Assembly: GCA_028583605.1 (NCBI GenBank)
Contig: CM053329.1
Location: 13,619,001 to 13,683,000, forward strand
DNA length: 64,000 bases
Source: Dastarcus helophoroides
Taxonomy: Eukaryota; Arthropoda; Insecta; Coleoptera; Bothrideridae
Direction of reading: 5' to 3'
Part shown: positions 12,139-23,300 of the stretch, piece by piece
Layout of the letters: every line of letters starts with the position of its first letter
Position numbering within the stretch: the first letter of the stretch is position 1
The notes under the pieces: model-generated
What the model was told of the DNA's origin: nothing
The model's input: the letters and a program-made list of their open reading frames with translations, nothing else
Databases searched by the model: none
Translations under genes and position numbers: made by a program

Positions 12139-14110
12139 TTTTTTTTGTTAAAGTAGGGGAAAATGCTTTACGCACATCTGGGAAGATAACCCAGATAGTG
12201 TCGGACTTCCGCTCAAACTACGGGTACCGACTAAAAACCCCTACTTCTTCGGGCCGGGCCCTTGGCCCCCAATCCCTCCGTCGGAACAGTACAATAGTGC
12301 TGGGGCACTGTTGTAAGCTGTTTTGCCTGAAACATAAGAACAAACAAAGCAGAAAATTTTTCGAAATGGAAATCTTGGCCTAGAGGACCATCCTTGGTCT
12401 TCTAATCCTGGTTGGGATGTTTGGATCGTAGTCCACTGCCTGTCGAACTAGTTCGTTGGGATGCGTTTCCGCTCTCACCATCGCCCTGGAATTAATTTCC
12501 CTAAGAAAATCTCCTACCAAAGGTAGTTCAGCTTCTCTGTGGAGCTGATTGTTTCTCACAAACCATGGAGCGTCCATGGCCTGTCTTAGAAAGACGTTCT
12601 GGAACACCTGGAGTTTCTTCATCTGATTATCCGTCGCCTGTGACCAAGCTACAGATGCGTAGGTCATCGCTGGTCTTATGATTGATTTGTATAGTAACAC
12701 TTTAAGTCCAATGGACAGGTTACTATTTCTACCAATCATCGCTTGCAGCAGTCCCTTCAGCATTTTAGCTCTGGACACTGCATAATCGATGTGTGCCTGG
12801 AATGTTAGTCTTTTGTCTAGAATGACACCTAGATACTTTGCCTGAAGTCTCCAGTCGACGTTTTGCCCATGAACATTTACATGTCCATATGGTTGGAGTC
12901 TTTTTTGAGTGAAAAAGACTGCTTGGGTCTTGTGTGCGTTGACTTGGATTCTCCACTGGCCGAAGTAATCTAGTAGACTGTCTGTTGCCTCCTGAAGTCG
13001 TCTGGTGACCACCTCTGGACTGAAAGAGTACGCCACTAAAGCTGTGTCGTCTGCGTAAGTTGCCAATAAGGTGTGGTCGATTGTTGGATTGGTTCTCGGA
13101 ATGTCTGCTGTGAACAGAGAATACAGCAGAGGTGACAAGGCAGAGCCTTGAGGCACCCCATACTGTAGCCTAAACTGGTTTGATAGTTCCTGTCCCACCT
13201 TTGCTCTGAATGAGCGCTGGTCCAGGAACGAGCTTACCATTTGAACCATTGTTAGAGGTATTCCAAACTGGTGCATCTTGTAGACCAATCCTTGGTGCCA
13301 AACTGTGTCAAATGCCTTGGAGATATCGAAGAAAATAGCTCCCACTACCTGGTTCCAGTTCATGCGTTGAGTGATTGTTTCAACCACTCTCAGCAGTTGG
13401 TCTGAGGTAGAGTGCATCGGTTGGAACCCAAATTGTTCCTTAGGAATTATGTCGCGATCGCTGATGATATTCTGCAGACGTTTTCTTAAAATCCTTTCCG
13501 CCACCTTACCCAAATTGGATAAGAGGCTGATTGGCCTGTAATTTTGGGAAAATTTTCCATCCTTACCTGGCTTAGGAATGAAGATAACGTTTGCAGTTTT
13601 CCATCTTGTTGGAAAATACCGGAATTCAAACATAGAATTGACTATTGCTCCAAAGTATTTGACAGCTTGGTCCGGAAGAGACTTCAGAGCTTGGTTTGGA
13701 ATGCCATCTGGACCTGGAGACTTTTTGACATTTAGCTTGCGCAGAAAGCTTTGGATTTCCTCCTCGTTAGTTGGCTGGATGACGTCGTCTTCTTCTGGCA
13801 CTTCCTCCTGAAGAATTTGCACCTCTTCTTCCACCTCATCTACAAAGTCTAAGTCCACTTCTTCAAGTGTGGCCTGACAGTGTCGTTCAAAGATCTTAGC
13901 AAAAGCTGCGGCCTTTTCCTGATCTGAGTAAGCCATTCCTTGAGGTCCGTGTATCGGAGGGAAAGGTTTCCTAACTCCTCTTAGAGCTTTGGCTGTGCGC
14001 CAGAGATCTGATGAAGTTTCGAGGTTGCAACTTCTTAGGTGTTCCTGAAATTTAGAAATTTTGTGCTCTCTGAGTTCATACCTGACACGTAATCGGGAAA
14101 CTGATGACTT
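12139..14110 (-). mobile_element. 5'-truncated Jockey-like LINE
   Basis: The 3' end is a T-run on the plus strand (12139-12148, a poly(A) tail) set directly into the satellite. It is followed by a ~230-bp 3' UTR and a long RT frame. The 5' end stops near 14110 in the ORF2 linker before the reverse transcriptase, so the endonuclease and ORF1 are missing. A related, complementary copy at 31531-39290 holds ORF1, endonuclease and the beginning of RT. No target-site duplication is found, because the right flank is a P/THAP-like remnant rather than satellite. Confidence 0.85.
12380..13936 (-). CDS. Jockey-like LINE ORF2: reverse transcriptase domain (partial)
   Basis: The open frame codes for 518 residues and stays open upstream to about 14110, so the ATG at 13936 is internal and not the true start. 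RT motifs are in order: SPGPDGIPNQ (about 73-82), NYRPISLLS (132-140), FDISKAFDTVWH (203-214, first catalytic Asp), GVPQGSALSP (260-269) and the catalytic YADD (294-297). The C-terminus (APWFVRNNQLHRE, then HPN, YDPN and a final basic stretch) is typical of the Jockey clade. It would copy its own RNA at a nicked chromosomal target. The frame has no internal stop, so the insertion is fairly young, but without endonuclease it cannot move on its own. A relative at 31531-32110 is far more decayed. Confidence 0.9.
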   Translation of the reverse strand: MAYSDQEKAAAFAKIFERHCQATLEEVDLDFVDEVEEEVQILQEEVPEEDDVIQPTNEEEIQSFLRKLNVKKSPGPDGIPNQALKSLPDQAVKYFGAIVNSMFEFRYFPTRWKTANVIFIPKPGKDGKFSQNYRPISLLSNLGKVAERILRKRLQNIISDRDIIPKEQFGFQPMHSTSDQLLRVVETITQRMNWNQVVGAIFFDISKAFDTVWHQGLVYKMHQFGIPLTMVQMVSSFLDQRSFRAKVGQELSNQFRLQYGVPQGSALSPLLYSLFTADIPRTNPTIDHTLLATYADDTALVAYSFSPEVVTRRLQEATDSLLDYFGQWRIQVNAHKTQAVFFTQKRLQPYGHVNVHGQNVDWRLQAKYLGVILDKRLTFQAHIDYAVSRAKMLKGLLQAMIGRNSNLSIGLKVLLYKSIIRPAMTYASVAWSQATDNQMKKLQVFQNVFLRQAMDAPWFVRNNQLHREAELPLVGDFLREINSRAMVRAETHPNELVRQAVDYDPNIPTRIRRPRMVL

Positions 14111-15450
14111 AGAGAGAGATAGACAGTAAGATGTTTAAGAACTGGCGTAACTCTATGCAAAGCATACGGCACCGTCCGACGTATGTCTGGAATATTGGCA
14201 ATAACTTAAAAAAAAAATTAGAAGAAAATATTTTGAATAAACTTTTTTTGGTTAATTATTTGCCACATTTTGGTGACCTTAATTTCTTTCTCCCTGCTTT
14301 TGTTGCAATGCTACGGTAACGAACTTTGAAATTTTAAATGACATCCGTATTTTTGTTTGCTTTTTTTTAGAATTTGCATATCTTTCTGCATTTGTTGACA
14401 GCAAATCTTACAGGGTTTAGAAGTGAAAAAGTTAAAAGTTAAAAGTGAAAATTTTACCGATTCTCATATTAAATAATTTAATACTATTTTTAAACATGTG
14501 TTATTAATTAAAATGAAATTTTTGCCAGTATATCTATGTTCGTTTTTGGTAACGATTTCATTTAAAATTATCATTGAAAAATGAATGATAAAAATCAGTA
14601 AAATTATGATTCCTCGAAATTTTCCGAATCTAACCCCTATAAATTTGATGTTACCGAATGCAGGAAGTTAAGATTTTTTTTTAAAGAGCAAAAAAAAATT
14701 CAGGTTTCATTTGAAAACTCAAAAATTAGTTACCAAAGCAACGAAATAAGAGCTAAGAAAATTAAATCAAAATCACTGAAAAGTGACAAATAATTAACCC
14801 AAAAAGTTTATGCTGACACATTTTTTCTATAATTTTTTTTTTAAATTATAGCTAATGTTCTATACTTACGCCGAACTTTGATAAACCAAGCGAATCGTCT
14901 GTCTATTTATATCATTTTTCTTTCTTAAATATACAAAAAGAATTTTATGTTTAAATTAGTTTGGGCATAAGATATTTATTTAATAGATACTGATTAAGTT
15001 TATTAAGAAATAAGTATTCTCCGCAGTTCATTGTTGATTTCTCTTGAAACACAATCTGCACTAAAATGTTTTTCGCATGCAAAATCTCGAGTTGACAACA
15101 GCCGGTAATTTCGCGGGATTCTTCGCCTCCATACATAAACTTTGTCCTTAGACACTCGAAACAACGACACTTTTTCATGAACAGCTTTTATAACCACTGT
15201 TGCACATAAACACAAAACAAATTTTGCCCATTTTGTAATTAAAATGTAAATATAAAACCGAAAAATTGCGAAACAATTGCATAAAGTATCAATATTTACA
15301 TAAGAAAGCATTGTTTAATATACTCTAGGCAGCCCTTCTACTGTCTATCCTTCATATGTTGTTCTCTTATCAATCGTCTCCGGTTTTAGTGCCACTTATC
15401 GCAACAGTGAGATATAGCGGGTTACATTACCAGTCTTATGTTAAATCATG
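14111..15450 (-). mobile_element. P-element-like / THAP-bearing transposon remnant
   Basis: The right end, read on the minus strand from 15450, begins CATGATTTAACATAAG, close to the known P-element terminus CATGATGAAATAACATAAG. An 11-bp inverted repeat, GATAGACAGTA at 14118-14128 and its complement at 15339-15349, sits 101 bp inside that end; P elements carry an 11-bp subterminal inverted repeat at a similar distance. A THAP-like frame lies just inside on the minus strand. The matching left terminus is missing: a Jockey-like LINE starts where it should be. The satellite next to 15451 is out of phase with the satellite left of the LINE (about 135 bp lost), so the locus has suffered a deletion. 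Assignment to P rather than another THAP-bearing superfamily is an inference. Confidence 0.45.
15003..15311 (-). pseudogene. THAP-domain-like fragment
   Basis: The frame contains KVSLFRVSKDK, then W, and CEKHF followed by a short basic tail. THAP zinc fingers have the order C-x(2-4)-C, a SxFrfP segment, an invariant Trp and C-x2-H-F. The N-terminal Cys pair is not intact in this frame (LCATVVIKAVHEK), which points to a frameshift or decay. THAP domains bind DNA and occur at the N-terminus of P-type transposases. Position just inside a P-like end fits the first exon of such a transposase. After about 15000 both minus frames run into stops and no transposase catalytic part is seen. Confidence 0.5.
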
Positions 15451-17170
15451 AATTAGAGGTTTCCAAACAGCTCAATTTCGATATTCCCTATTCTGAGTGA
15501 CTCTCCCATTCCTAGCGTCCAAGTTACGCATTGGAATAAAGATAAATGAGTCTAAATAGTTTAATTTTATGGCGTAGATTCTGGAACAACTTAGGAAATT
15601 AGATTCAGAACTATTATTTTCTAATTAGAGGCATCCAGATAGAACAAACTTGAATTTTTCTCTTTTTTGGGCGTCTCTCCTTAGTTTGATATCTGAGGTT
15701 TGAATTGAATTAAAAAAAAAATGTATTTATTTTTATAAATTTTGGGCGAGAGATTTTGTGCTAGCCAACCAAATTGAGCTAAGGCTCATTGTTTTATAGT
15801 TAGGGGTCTCCAAACTGCTCAAGTTTGATGTTTCGCCTATCATAAGCGTCTCTCCCTCTCACAGCATCTAAGTTTTGAATTAAATTAATAATGATGGTGC
15901 TTAAGCTATTTAATTTTGGGACCTTGATCTGATTTTGACATCAGAGGTTTGAATTAAATTAAGAAAAAGTTTATTTGTTTTGTTCTATTTTAGGCGACAG
16001 ATTTTGTACTAGCCAACTAAATTGAGCTAAGGCTCATCGTTTTATAGTTAGGGGTCTCGAAGCTGCTCAAATTCGATGTTTCGCCTATTATGAGCGTCTC
16101 TCCCTCTCATACCATCTAAGTTTTGAATTAAATTAATAATAAGGGTGCTTTAGCTATTTAATTTTGGGACCTCGATTTTGTATTAGCTAACAAAATAAGG
16201 CTTAAACTGATTGTTTTATACTTAGATGTTTCCAAACAGCTCAATTTCGATATTCCCAATACTGAGTGTCTCTCCCCTACGTAGCATCCAATTTACGCAT
16301 TGAAATACAGGTAAACGCGTATAAATTATTTAATTTTATGGTTTAGAATCCGGCCTAACTAAATATATTAGATTCAGAACTATTGTTTTGTAATTAAAAG
16401 CACCTAGATAGATCAAACTTGACTTGTTACTTTTTTTGGGCCATTCTCCCTAGTTTAACAACAGAGTTTTGAATTGAATTAAGAAAAAGTGTACTTGTTT
16501 TGATTAATTTTAAGCCATAGACTTTGTACTAGCCAACCAAATTGGGCTAAGGCTCATCGTTTTATAGTTAGAGGTTTCCAAACTGCTCAAATTCCATGTT
16601 TCGTCTATTATGAGCGTCTCTTCCTCTCATAGCATCTAAGTTTTGAATTAAATTAACAATCAGTTTGTTTAAACGGTTTAGTTTTTGGACCTAGATTTCC
16701 TGCTAGTTAACGAAATAAGGCTAAGACTGATTGTTTTATAGTTAGAGGCTCAATTTCGCTATTCGCTATTTTGAGTGTCTCTCCCCTCCCTAGCATCCAA
16801 GTTATGCATTGAAATAAAGATAAACGTATCTAAATTGTTTAATTTTAAGGCGTAGATTCCAGACTATCTAAAAAATTTCGACTCAAAACTATTATTTTAT
16901 GATTAGAAGCATCCAGATAAATGAAACTTGATTTTTTACTTTTTTGTGCGTCTCTCCTTAGTTTAACATTAGAGTTTTAAATTGAATAAAAAGAGTGTAT
17001 TTATTTTGATTAATTCTTAGCCGTAGAATTCGTACCAGTCAACCAAATTGGGCTACGGCTCATCATTTTATAGTTAGGGGTCTTCAAACTGCTTAAATTC
17101 GATGTTTCGCCTATTATGAACGTATCTCCTTCTCATAGCATCTAAGTTTTGAATTGAATTAATAATCAGG
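15451..17170. repeat. Satellite array, middle segment
   Basis: Continuation of the ~173-bp monomer array in the same orientation as 10801-12138. Type-A monomer starts fall near 16093, 16614 and 17120 (spacings 521 and ~507 bp). It is interrupted at 17170 by a LINE flanked by the duplication ATAATCAGG, and the array resumes in phase after it. Confidence 0.9.
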
Positions 17171-17428
17171 CTGGATTCTGGATTTTGGATTCGTTGTGGG
17201 TTGCCTAAAGTTTAGGCCACCTTTTCCGGGCCCATTGTGCTATCCCCGTGATTGAGGTGTCCTTGGTCATTCATTCAGCCACCCAACCTTGTTGAGAAAC
17301 TGAAGAACGTCCTTTGGATGCGCCTCTCTCAAATTGGCCACACCAGGTTAGAAGTCCCCCAGCGTGGATCCTCTGATTGATGCTAGTGCCGGGCAGTGAC
17401 ACATCACGTGCTCGACCATCTCATCTTA
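17171..17428 (-). pseudogene. 3' end of a second LINE (Cys-rich C-terminus plus 3' UTR)
   Basis: Minus-strand translation gives EMVEHVMCHCPALAS, RGSTLGDF, a stop, then HPKDVLQFLNKVGWL. This is the C-terminal finger and tail style of LINE ORF2 proteins, different from the C-terminus of the neighbouring RT frame (17548-19569). The 3' end is the short repeat region GGATTTTGGATTCTGG that abuts the target duplication at 17162-17170. It joins the 3' tail (TTTA repeats, about 17429-17445) of the longer LINE directly. Confidence 0.6.
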
Positions 17429-17547
17429 AATAAATAAATAACACGTTTATTTCCAACAGGTACACACCCAATTACAGGAAACATTTAAACTATTAAAATA
17501 CAAAAGTAAATGAAATTATACGGTACAGAACATTAATGTATCTAAAA

Positions 17548-19569
17548 TTATATTCGGCTTTCCAGATATGTGCTGATTATAGTTTTTAATTGGTCATAAT
17601 TAATATCACAATAATTCGAAATGCTATTGAATACATTACACATGTTATATATTGGTGATCTCCGCATAATGTTAGTACGGAAATTTCGACAATAAAAACA
17701 GTTATTTCCACGAGAATTCTGCCGAGGAACCAAAAAACAAATCTTATTAATCAAAGACATACAGTCAATATTATTATGCAGTAGGTTATATAAAAACGTT
17801 AATACAATACAATTTCTCCTATTGCATAAAGAATTCATGTTAAACATATCTAGCAAAATTCTAGTGTCAATACCTCTATCAGGATAAAAACCCTGGGACT
17901 TGAAAAACATAAATTTCAAAAATTTTCTTTGAGTCGACTCAATTAGCCCTATATTATTTTGGTAAATAGGATACCATATCAAAGTTGCATATTCTAACTT
18001 AGATCTAATATACGAAAAATACAGTACTTGCAAACTTCTAATATTTGAAAAACAATTCCAGTTTCGCCTAAAAAAAACAAGTAACTTGTGAGCGGATTTA
18101 GTGGTATGATAGATATGGCTCGAAAAGCTAAGTTTGTCGTCGAATACAACTCCCAGATCTTTCAGTTCGGAGCATCTTTCCAGGGTGTAATTACTGATAT
18201 TATAGTCCAATAATATATAATTCCGTTTGCGAGTAAAAGTTACTGTTTTGCATTTGGATATATTTAATTTTAAGAAATTATTATTGCACCAGCTTAAAAT
18301 TCTATTTAGTTGTTCTTGTAAGTAAAAGCAATCGCTAATATTAGTAATGTTATTGTAGATTTTTAGATCGTCTGCAAATAGCAAATGATCGCATTCAATG
18401 ACAGAAGTTATGTCATTAATAAAAATTAAAAAGAGTAATGGGCCTAGATTTGATCCCTGTGGAACTCCGGAAGTTGTTATATATCTCTGAGATTTGTGGC
18501 TTCCATATTCGACAAATTGTTTTCTGGAAGACAGGTAGGATGTGAACAGTAATATTAAATCCTCAGTGAAACCAAAACCCTTTAACTTGGATAGTAGTAA
18601 ATAATGATCTATTTGATCAAAAGCTTTCTGTATATCTGTGTAAACTACATCAACCTGTCCTCCTAGATCCAAATTGTCGCATATAAAGTCACTTATGGTT
18701 GCTAAATTTGTGACTGTTGATCTTTTTAACATAAAACCAAGTTGATTTGGTGATATTACTGGACTGACATGGGTGTAAATGTTATTATATAAAATCATTT
18801 CAAATACCTTAGCAAAATTACATAAAATAGCTACAGCTCTATAATTTTTAATCATCGATGCATCTCCTGATTTTAGGATCGGACATATTCTAGTAGTTTT
18901 CCATATATCCGGAAATTTAGTTGTTTTTATAATAAGATTGTACACAATACATAGTGGAGATGCAAACACGTTAGCACAATCTTTAATCACTACGTTAGGA
19001 ATGTTATCTATGCCAGCGGTCATCTTATTTTTCAATTTTTTTATTGATTGCAAGATATCATCTTCTGTAATTCGTATTAAGTTGATTTTACTGGATGAAA
19101 ATGAAAAATCTTTATTAATATTTTCTGGATTGGAATTTATGTAAACACTAGCAAAGTATTTTGCAAAACCATCCACTACTGCTTGTGGTGAGTCGATAGT
19201 TACGTTATCAATAATCATACTTCTTCGAGAGCGACTCCTTTTCAATTGCACAAATGACCAAAATTTAGTTGGATTACGTGTGATTTCATCTTCCGCTATT
19301 GAAATGTGATTTTGGTAAGCAGAATCCATTTGCCGCTTAACTTCTGCCCTTAGAGTTTTATACTGATTAAGGTAATGATCATTTTCAAATTTTTTAAAAT
19401 TCTTACAAGCAACTTCTTTACATCGCAGAGTGTTCTTAATTTTTGTAGTAAACCAGGGTGGAAAAGTTCTATTCTTTTTTCTGTATTTTGGCACACATTC
19501 ATCCATAATTCCGTATAATATTGTATAAAAAGTTTCACATACGTCATTAACATCTATGTAGGATTGCAA
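17548..19569 (-). CDS. LINE reverse transcriptase region
   Basis: An open frame of 673 residues. Motifs in order: an N-terminal linker rich in Lys (to about residue 160), TAGIDNIPN (184-192), YTDIQKAFDQIDH (310-322), GVPQGSNLGP (368-377), catalytic FADD (398-401) and LNISKCKTVTF. The length matches the RT and C-terminal domain of APE-type LINEs. The first codon is an internal TTG, not a real start: a single TAA at 19570-19572 separates it in the same frame from the endonuclease upstream. The element was probably one continuous ORF2. FADDLKIY is common in insect LINEs of the Jockey/CR1/I group; I cannot name the clade safely. Confidence 0.88.
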   Translation of the reverse strand: MQSYIDVNDVCETFYTILYGIMDECVPKYRKKNRTFPPWFTTKIKNTLRCKEVACKNFKKFENDHYLNQYKTLRAEVKRQMDSAYQNHISIAEDEITRNPTKFWSFVQLKRSRSRRSMIIDNVTIDSPQAVVDGFAKYFASVYINSNPENINKDFSFSSSKINLIRITEDDILQSIKKLKNKMTAGIDNIPNVVIKDCANVFASPLCIVYNLIIKTTKFPDIWKTTRICPILKSGDASMIKNYRAVAILCNFAKVFEMILYNNIYTHVSPVISPNQLGFMLKRSTVTNLATISDFICDNLDLGGQVDVVYTDIQKAFDQIDHYLLLSKLKGFGFTEDLILLFTSYLSSRKQFVEYGSHKSQRYITTSGVPQGSNLGPLLFLIFINDITSVIECDHLLFADDLKIYNNITNISDCFYLQEQLNRILSWCNNNFLKLNISKCKTVTFTRKRNYILLDYNISNYTLERCSELKDLGVVFDDKLSFSSHIYHTTKSAHKLLVFFRRNWNCFSNIRSLQVLYFSYIRSKLEYATLIWYPIYQNNIGLIESTQRKFLKFMFFKSQGFYPDRGIDTRILLDMFNMNSLCNRRNCIVLTFLYNLLHNNIDCMSLINKICFLVPRQNSRGNNCFYCRNFRTNIMRRSPIYNMCNVFNSISNYCDINYDQLKTIISTYLESRI

Positions 19570-20376
19570 TTATGACCAGTCAGTGTGGTATATTTGATTG
19601 TATAATTGAGGAAAATTAGCTCGCCTGAAGTTATAAGCCCTACAGTCCGTATTGAAAGAAAAATTCTCTGTACGAGTTCTATTCAACTGAAAGTTCATAA
19701 TTAATGATGGATGATGAAAATCTTCTGTAACAAATGGTAATTCGTCCCTACTAACCTCACAACTGAAATTTCCAATGATCAAATCTAACATTCTGCCGTT
19801 TGCGTTCAATACCGTATTATATTGCTTCATATCTAGGAATGCCATAAAATGTTTTATTAATCTAACCTTAGTATCACCTAGATCAGTAGTGTATTTATTT
19901 AAATTGAAATCACCACAAATTAACATTTTACAATTTTTTTGAAAAATCGTTAAGTTTTCAAAAGCATCAAAAAATAGTTCATAAATTACCGTTGGTGTAG
20001 AAGGCGGGATATAAATAGCAAAAACAAATAAAACAGTACTATTAACAATTACCTCGCATCCAATGATATCTATACTAGGTACCACATCAGCAATACCACT
20101 TAAATTGAGTTTAGTAACATTAAAGTTGCTTTTAACCGCAATCATCACCCCACCTCCTCTATGATGTCCAGTAGCTTCCAGATTACGATCAGTTCTAAAT
20201 ACTAAATAAGAAGAAGGTAGTACTTCTTGGCTGCTAATGTCTTCAGAAAGTCCAGTCTCTGTTATAAACACACAGTCGTATTCAACTATTGCCACAGCAT
20301 TGAAAAAGTTTTGTACTTTCGTTCTAAGCCCGTTTACATTTTGATAGTAGCAGTGAAAGTTGATATCAGAATTGTA
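19570..20376 (-). pseudogene. LINE AP-like endonuclease region, ended by a stop codon
   Basis: The frame extends from about 20376 to the TAA at 19570-19572. It reads YYQNVNGLRTK near the start, ITETGLSED (the metal-binding Glu), GDFNL, DLIIGN and DFHHPSL. These are the ordered motifs of exonuclease-endonuclease-phosphatase-type LINE nucleases. The final motif is usually SDHxP; here the sequence is DFHHP, so one position has drifted. It would nick the target to prime reverse transcription. RT follows in the same frame after the stop. Upstream only ~17 bp remain before the target duplication, so ORF1 is absent (5' truncation at the N-terminus of the nuclease). Confidence 0.85.
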
Positions 20377-20393
20377 ATTGTAATTCTAATAAT

Positions 20394-23300
20394 ATAATCA
20401 GGTTGCTTACATTATTTAATTGTGGGACCTGGATTTTGTATTAGCTGACCAAATAAGGCTAAGACTGATTGTTTTGTAGTTAGAGGTTTCCAAAGAGCGC
20501 AATTTCGATATTCCCTATTCTGAGTGTCTCTTCCCTTCCTAGCATCCAACTTACGCATTGAAATAAAAATAAACTAATTCAAATTGTTTAATTCTATCAC
20601 GCAAATTCCTGACTAACCAAAGAAATTAGATTCAGAACTATCATTTTATAATTAGAAGCATCCAGATAGATCAAACTTGCCTTTCTACTTTGGGCGTCTC
20701 TCCCTAGTTTAACATTAAGAGTTTTGAATTGAATTAAGAAAAAGTGTATTTATTTTGATTAATTTTAAGCCTTAGAATTTGTAGGTACTAGCCAACCAAA
20801 TTGGGCTAAAGCTCATCATTTTATAGTTAGAGGTTTCAAAACTGCTCAAAGTCGATGTTTCGCCTATTATGAACGTCTCTCCCCTTCATAGCTTCTAAGT
20901 TTTGAAATAAATTAATAATCAGGGTGCTTAAACTATTTAATTTTGAGATCTGGATTTTGTACGAGCTAACCAAATAAGGCTAAAACTGATTGTTTTATAG
21001 TTAGATGTTTCCAACCAGCTCAATTTCGATATTTTCTATTTTGAGTGTCTTTCCCCTTCCTAGCATCCAAGTTACGCATTGAAATAAAGGTAAACCTATC
21101 TAAATTGTTCAATTTTATGGTATAGATTCCAGAATAACTATAGAAATTAAATTCAGGACCATTGTTTTGTAATTAGAAATACTCAGATAGATCAAACTTG
21201 AATTTTTACTTTTTTTGGACGTCTCTCCCCAGTCTGACATCAGAGGTTTGAATTGAATTAGGAAAAAGTGTACTTATTTTGATCAATTTTAAGCCTCAGA
21301 TTTCGTACTAGCTAACCAAATTGAGCTAAGGCTCATCGTTCTATAGTTAAAGGTCTCCAAACTGTTCAAACTCAATGTTTCGTCTATTATGACCGTCTCT
21401 CCCTCTCATAGCATCTAAGTTTTGAATTAAATTAATAATCAGGGTGCTCACACTATTTAATTTTGGGACCTGAATTTTGTACTAGCTAACCAAATAAAGC
21501 TGGGACTGATTGTTATTTAGTTAGACGTTTCCAAACAGCGCAATCTCGATATCCCCTATTCTGAGTGTCTCTCCCCTTTCTAGCATCCAACTTACGCATT
21601 AAAATAAAGGTAAACGTGTCCAAATTATTTAATATTATGGCATAGATTCCGGACTAACTAAATAAATTGGATTCAAAACTACTGTTTTGTAATTAGAAGC
21701 ACCCAGGTAGATGAAACTTGACTCGTTACTTTTTTTGTGCGCCTCTCCCAAGTATAACATCATAGTTTTGAATTGAATTAAGAAAAAGTGTCCTTGTTTT
21801 GATTAATTTTAAGCCGTAGAATTCGTACTAATCAACCAAATTGGGCTAAGGCTCATCGTTTTATAGTTAGAGGTCTCCAAACTGCTCAAATTCGATGTTT
21901 CGCCTATTATGAACGTCTCTCCCTCTCGTAGCATCTAAGTTTTGAATTAAATTAATAATCAGGGTGCTTAAACTATTTAATTTTTGGACCTTAATTTTTT
22001 ACTAGCTGACCAAATAAGGCCAAGACTAATTCTTTTATAGTTAGAGGTTTCCAAACAGCTCAATTTCGATATTCCATATTCTGAGCGTCTCTCCCATTCC
22101 TAGCATCCAAGTTACGCATTGAACTAAAGGTTACTGTGTCTAAATTGTTTAATTTTATGGTGTAGATTCCGAACTAATTAAAAAAATTAGAAGCAGAACT
22201 ATTATTTTATAATTAGAAACATCAAGATTGATCAAACTTGACTTTTTAGTTTTTTGGCCGTCTCTGCCTAGTTTAACATCGGAGTTTCAAATTGAATTTA
22301 AAAAAGGTGCACTTATTTTTATTAATTTTAAGTCGCAGATTTCGTATAAGCCAAGCAAATTGAGCTTAGGCTCATCATTTTAAGGTTAGAGGTCTCCAAT
22401 CTGCTCAAATTCGATGTTACGCCTATTATGAACGTCTCTCCCTCTCACAGCATCTAACTTTTGAATTAAATTCATAATTAGGGTGCTTAAACTTTTTAAT
22501 TTTGGGACCTGGATATTGTACTAGCTGACCAAATAAGGCTAGGATTGATTGTTTTATAGTTAGAGATTTCCAAACAACTCCATTTCGATATTCCCTATTC
22601 TGAGTGTCTCTCCCCTTCCTAGCATCCAAGTTACGCATTGAAATAAAGGTAAACGTGTCTAAATTACTTAATTTTATGGCGTAGATTTCGGACTAACCAT
22701 AGAAATTAGATTCAGAACTGGTGTTTTGTAATTATAAGCACCCACATAGATCAAACTTGACTTTTATTTTTTGGACGTCTCTCCTTAGTTTAACATCAGA
22801 ATTTTGAATTGAATAAAAACAGCGTACTTGTTTTGATTAATTTTAAGCCGTAGAATTTGTACCAGCAAACCAAATTGGGCTAAGAGTCATCGTATTAGCT
22901 AGAGGTTTCCAAACTGATCAAATTCGATGTTTCGCCTATTATGAGCGCCTCTCCCTCTGATTGCATCTAAGTTTTCAACTAAGTTAATAATCAGGGTACC
23001 TAAACTATTTAATTTTGGGACTTGAATTTTTAACTAGCTAACCAAATAACGCCAAGACTGATTGTTTTATAGTTAGAGGTTTCTAAACATCGCAATTTCA
23101 ATATTCCCCATTCTGAGTGTCTCTCCCCTTCCTAGCATCCAACTTACCCAATGAAATAAAGGTAAACGTATCTCAATTACTTAATTTTATGGCATAGATT
23201 CCGGTCTAACTAAATAAATTAGATTCAGAACTACTGTTTTGTAATTAGAAGCACCCAGATAGATCAAACTTGAATTTTTACCGTTTTTGGGCGTCTCTCC

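Larger units (their letters stand above)
17171..20393 (-). mobile_element. LINE insertion (EN-RT) in satellite, 9-bp target duplication
   Basis: Satellite sequence is interrupted between two copies of ATAATCAGG (17162-17170 and 20394-20402). Removing the insertion restores the normal type-A monomer. The insertion contains, 5' to 3' on the minus strand, an endonuclease, reverse transcriptase, a 3' UTR ending in TTTA repeats, and then the 3' end of a different LINE. Since one duplication encloses both parts, they may have entered together (chimera by template switching). Confidence 0.85.

Noticed and set aside
12380..13936. ATG at 13936 as true start of the LINE protein
   Set aside because: The same frame is open ~170 bp further upstream and encodes residues also found in the related copy at 31895-32107.
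14118..15349. GATAGACAGTA inverted repeat as outer transposon ends
   Set aside because: No target duplication flanks it, and the CATGATTTAACATAAG end 101 bp outside fits better with it being subterminal.
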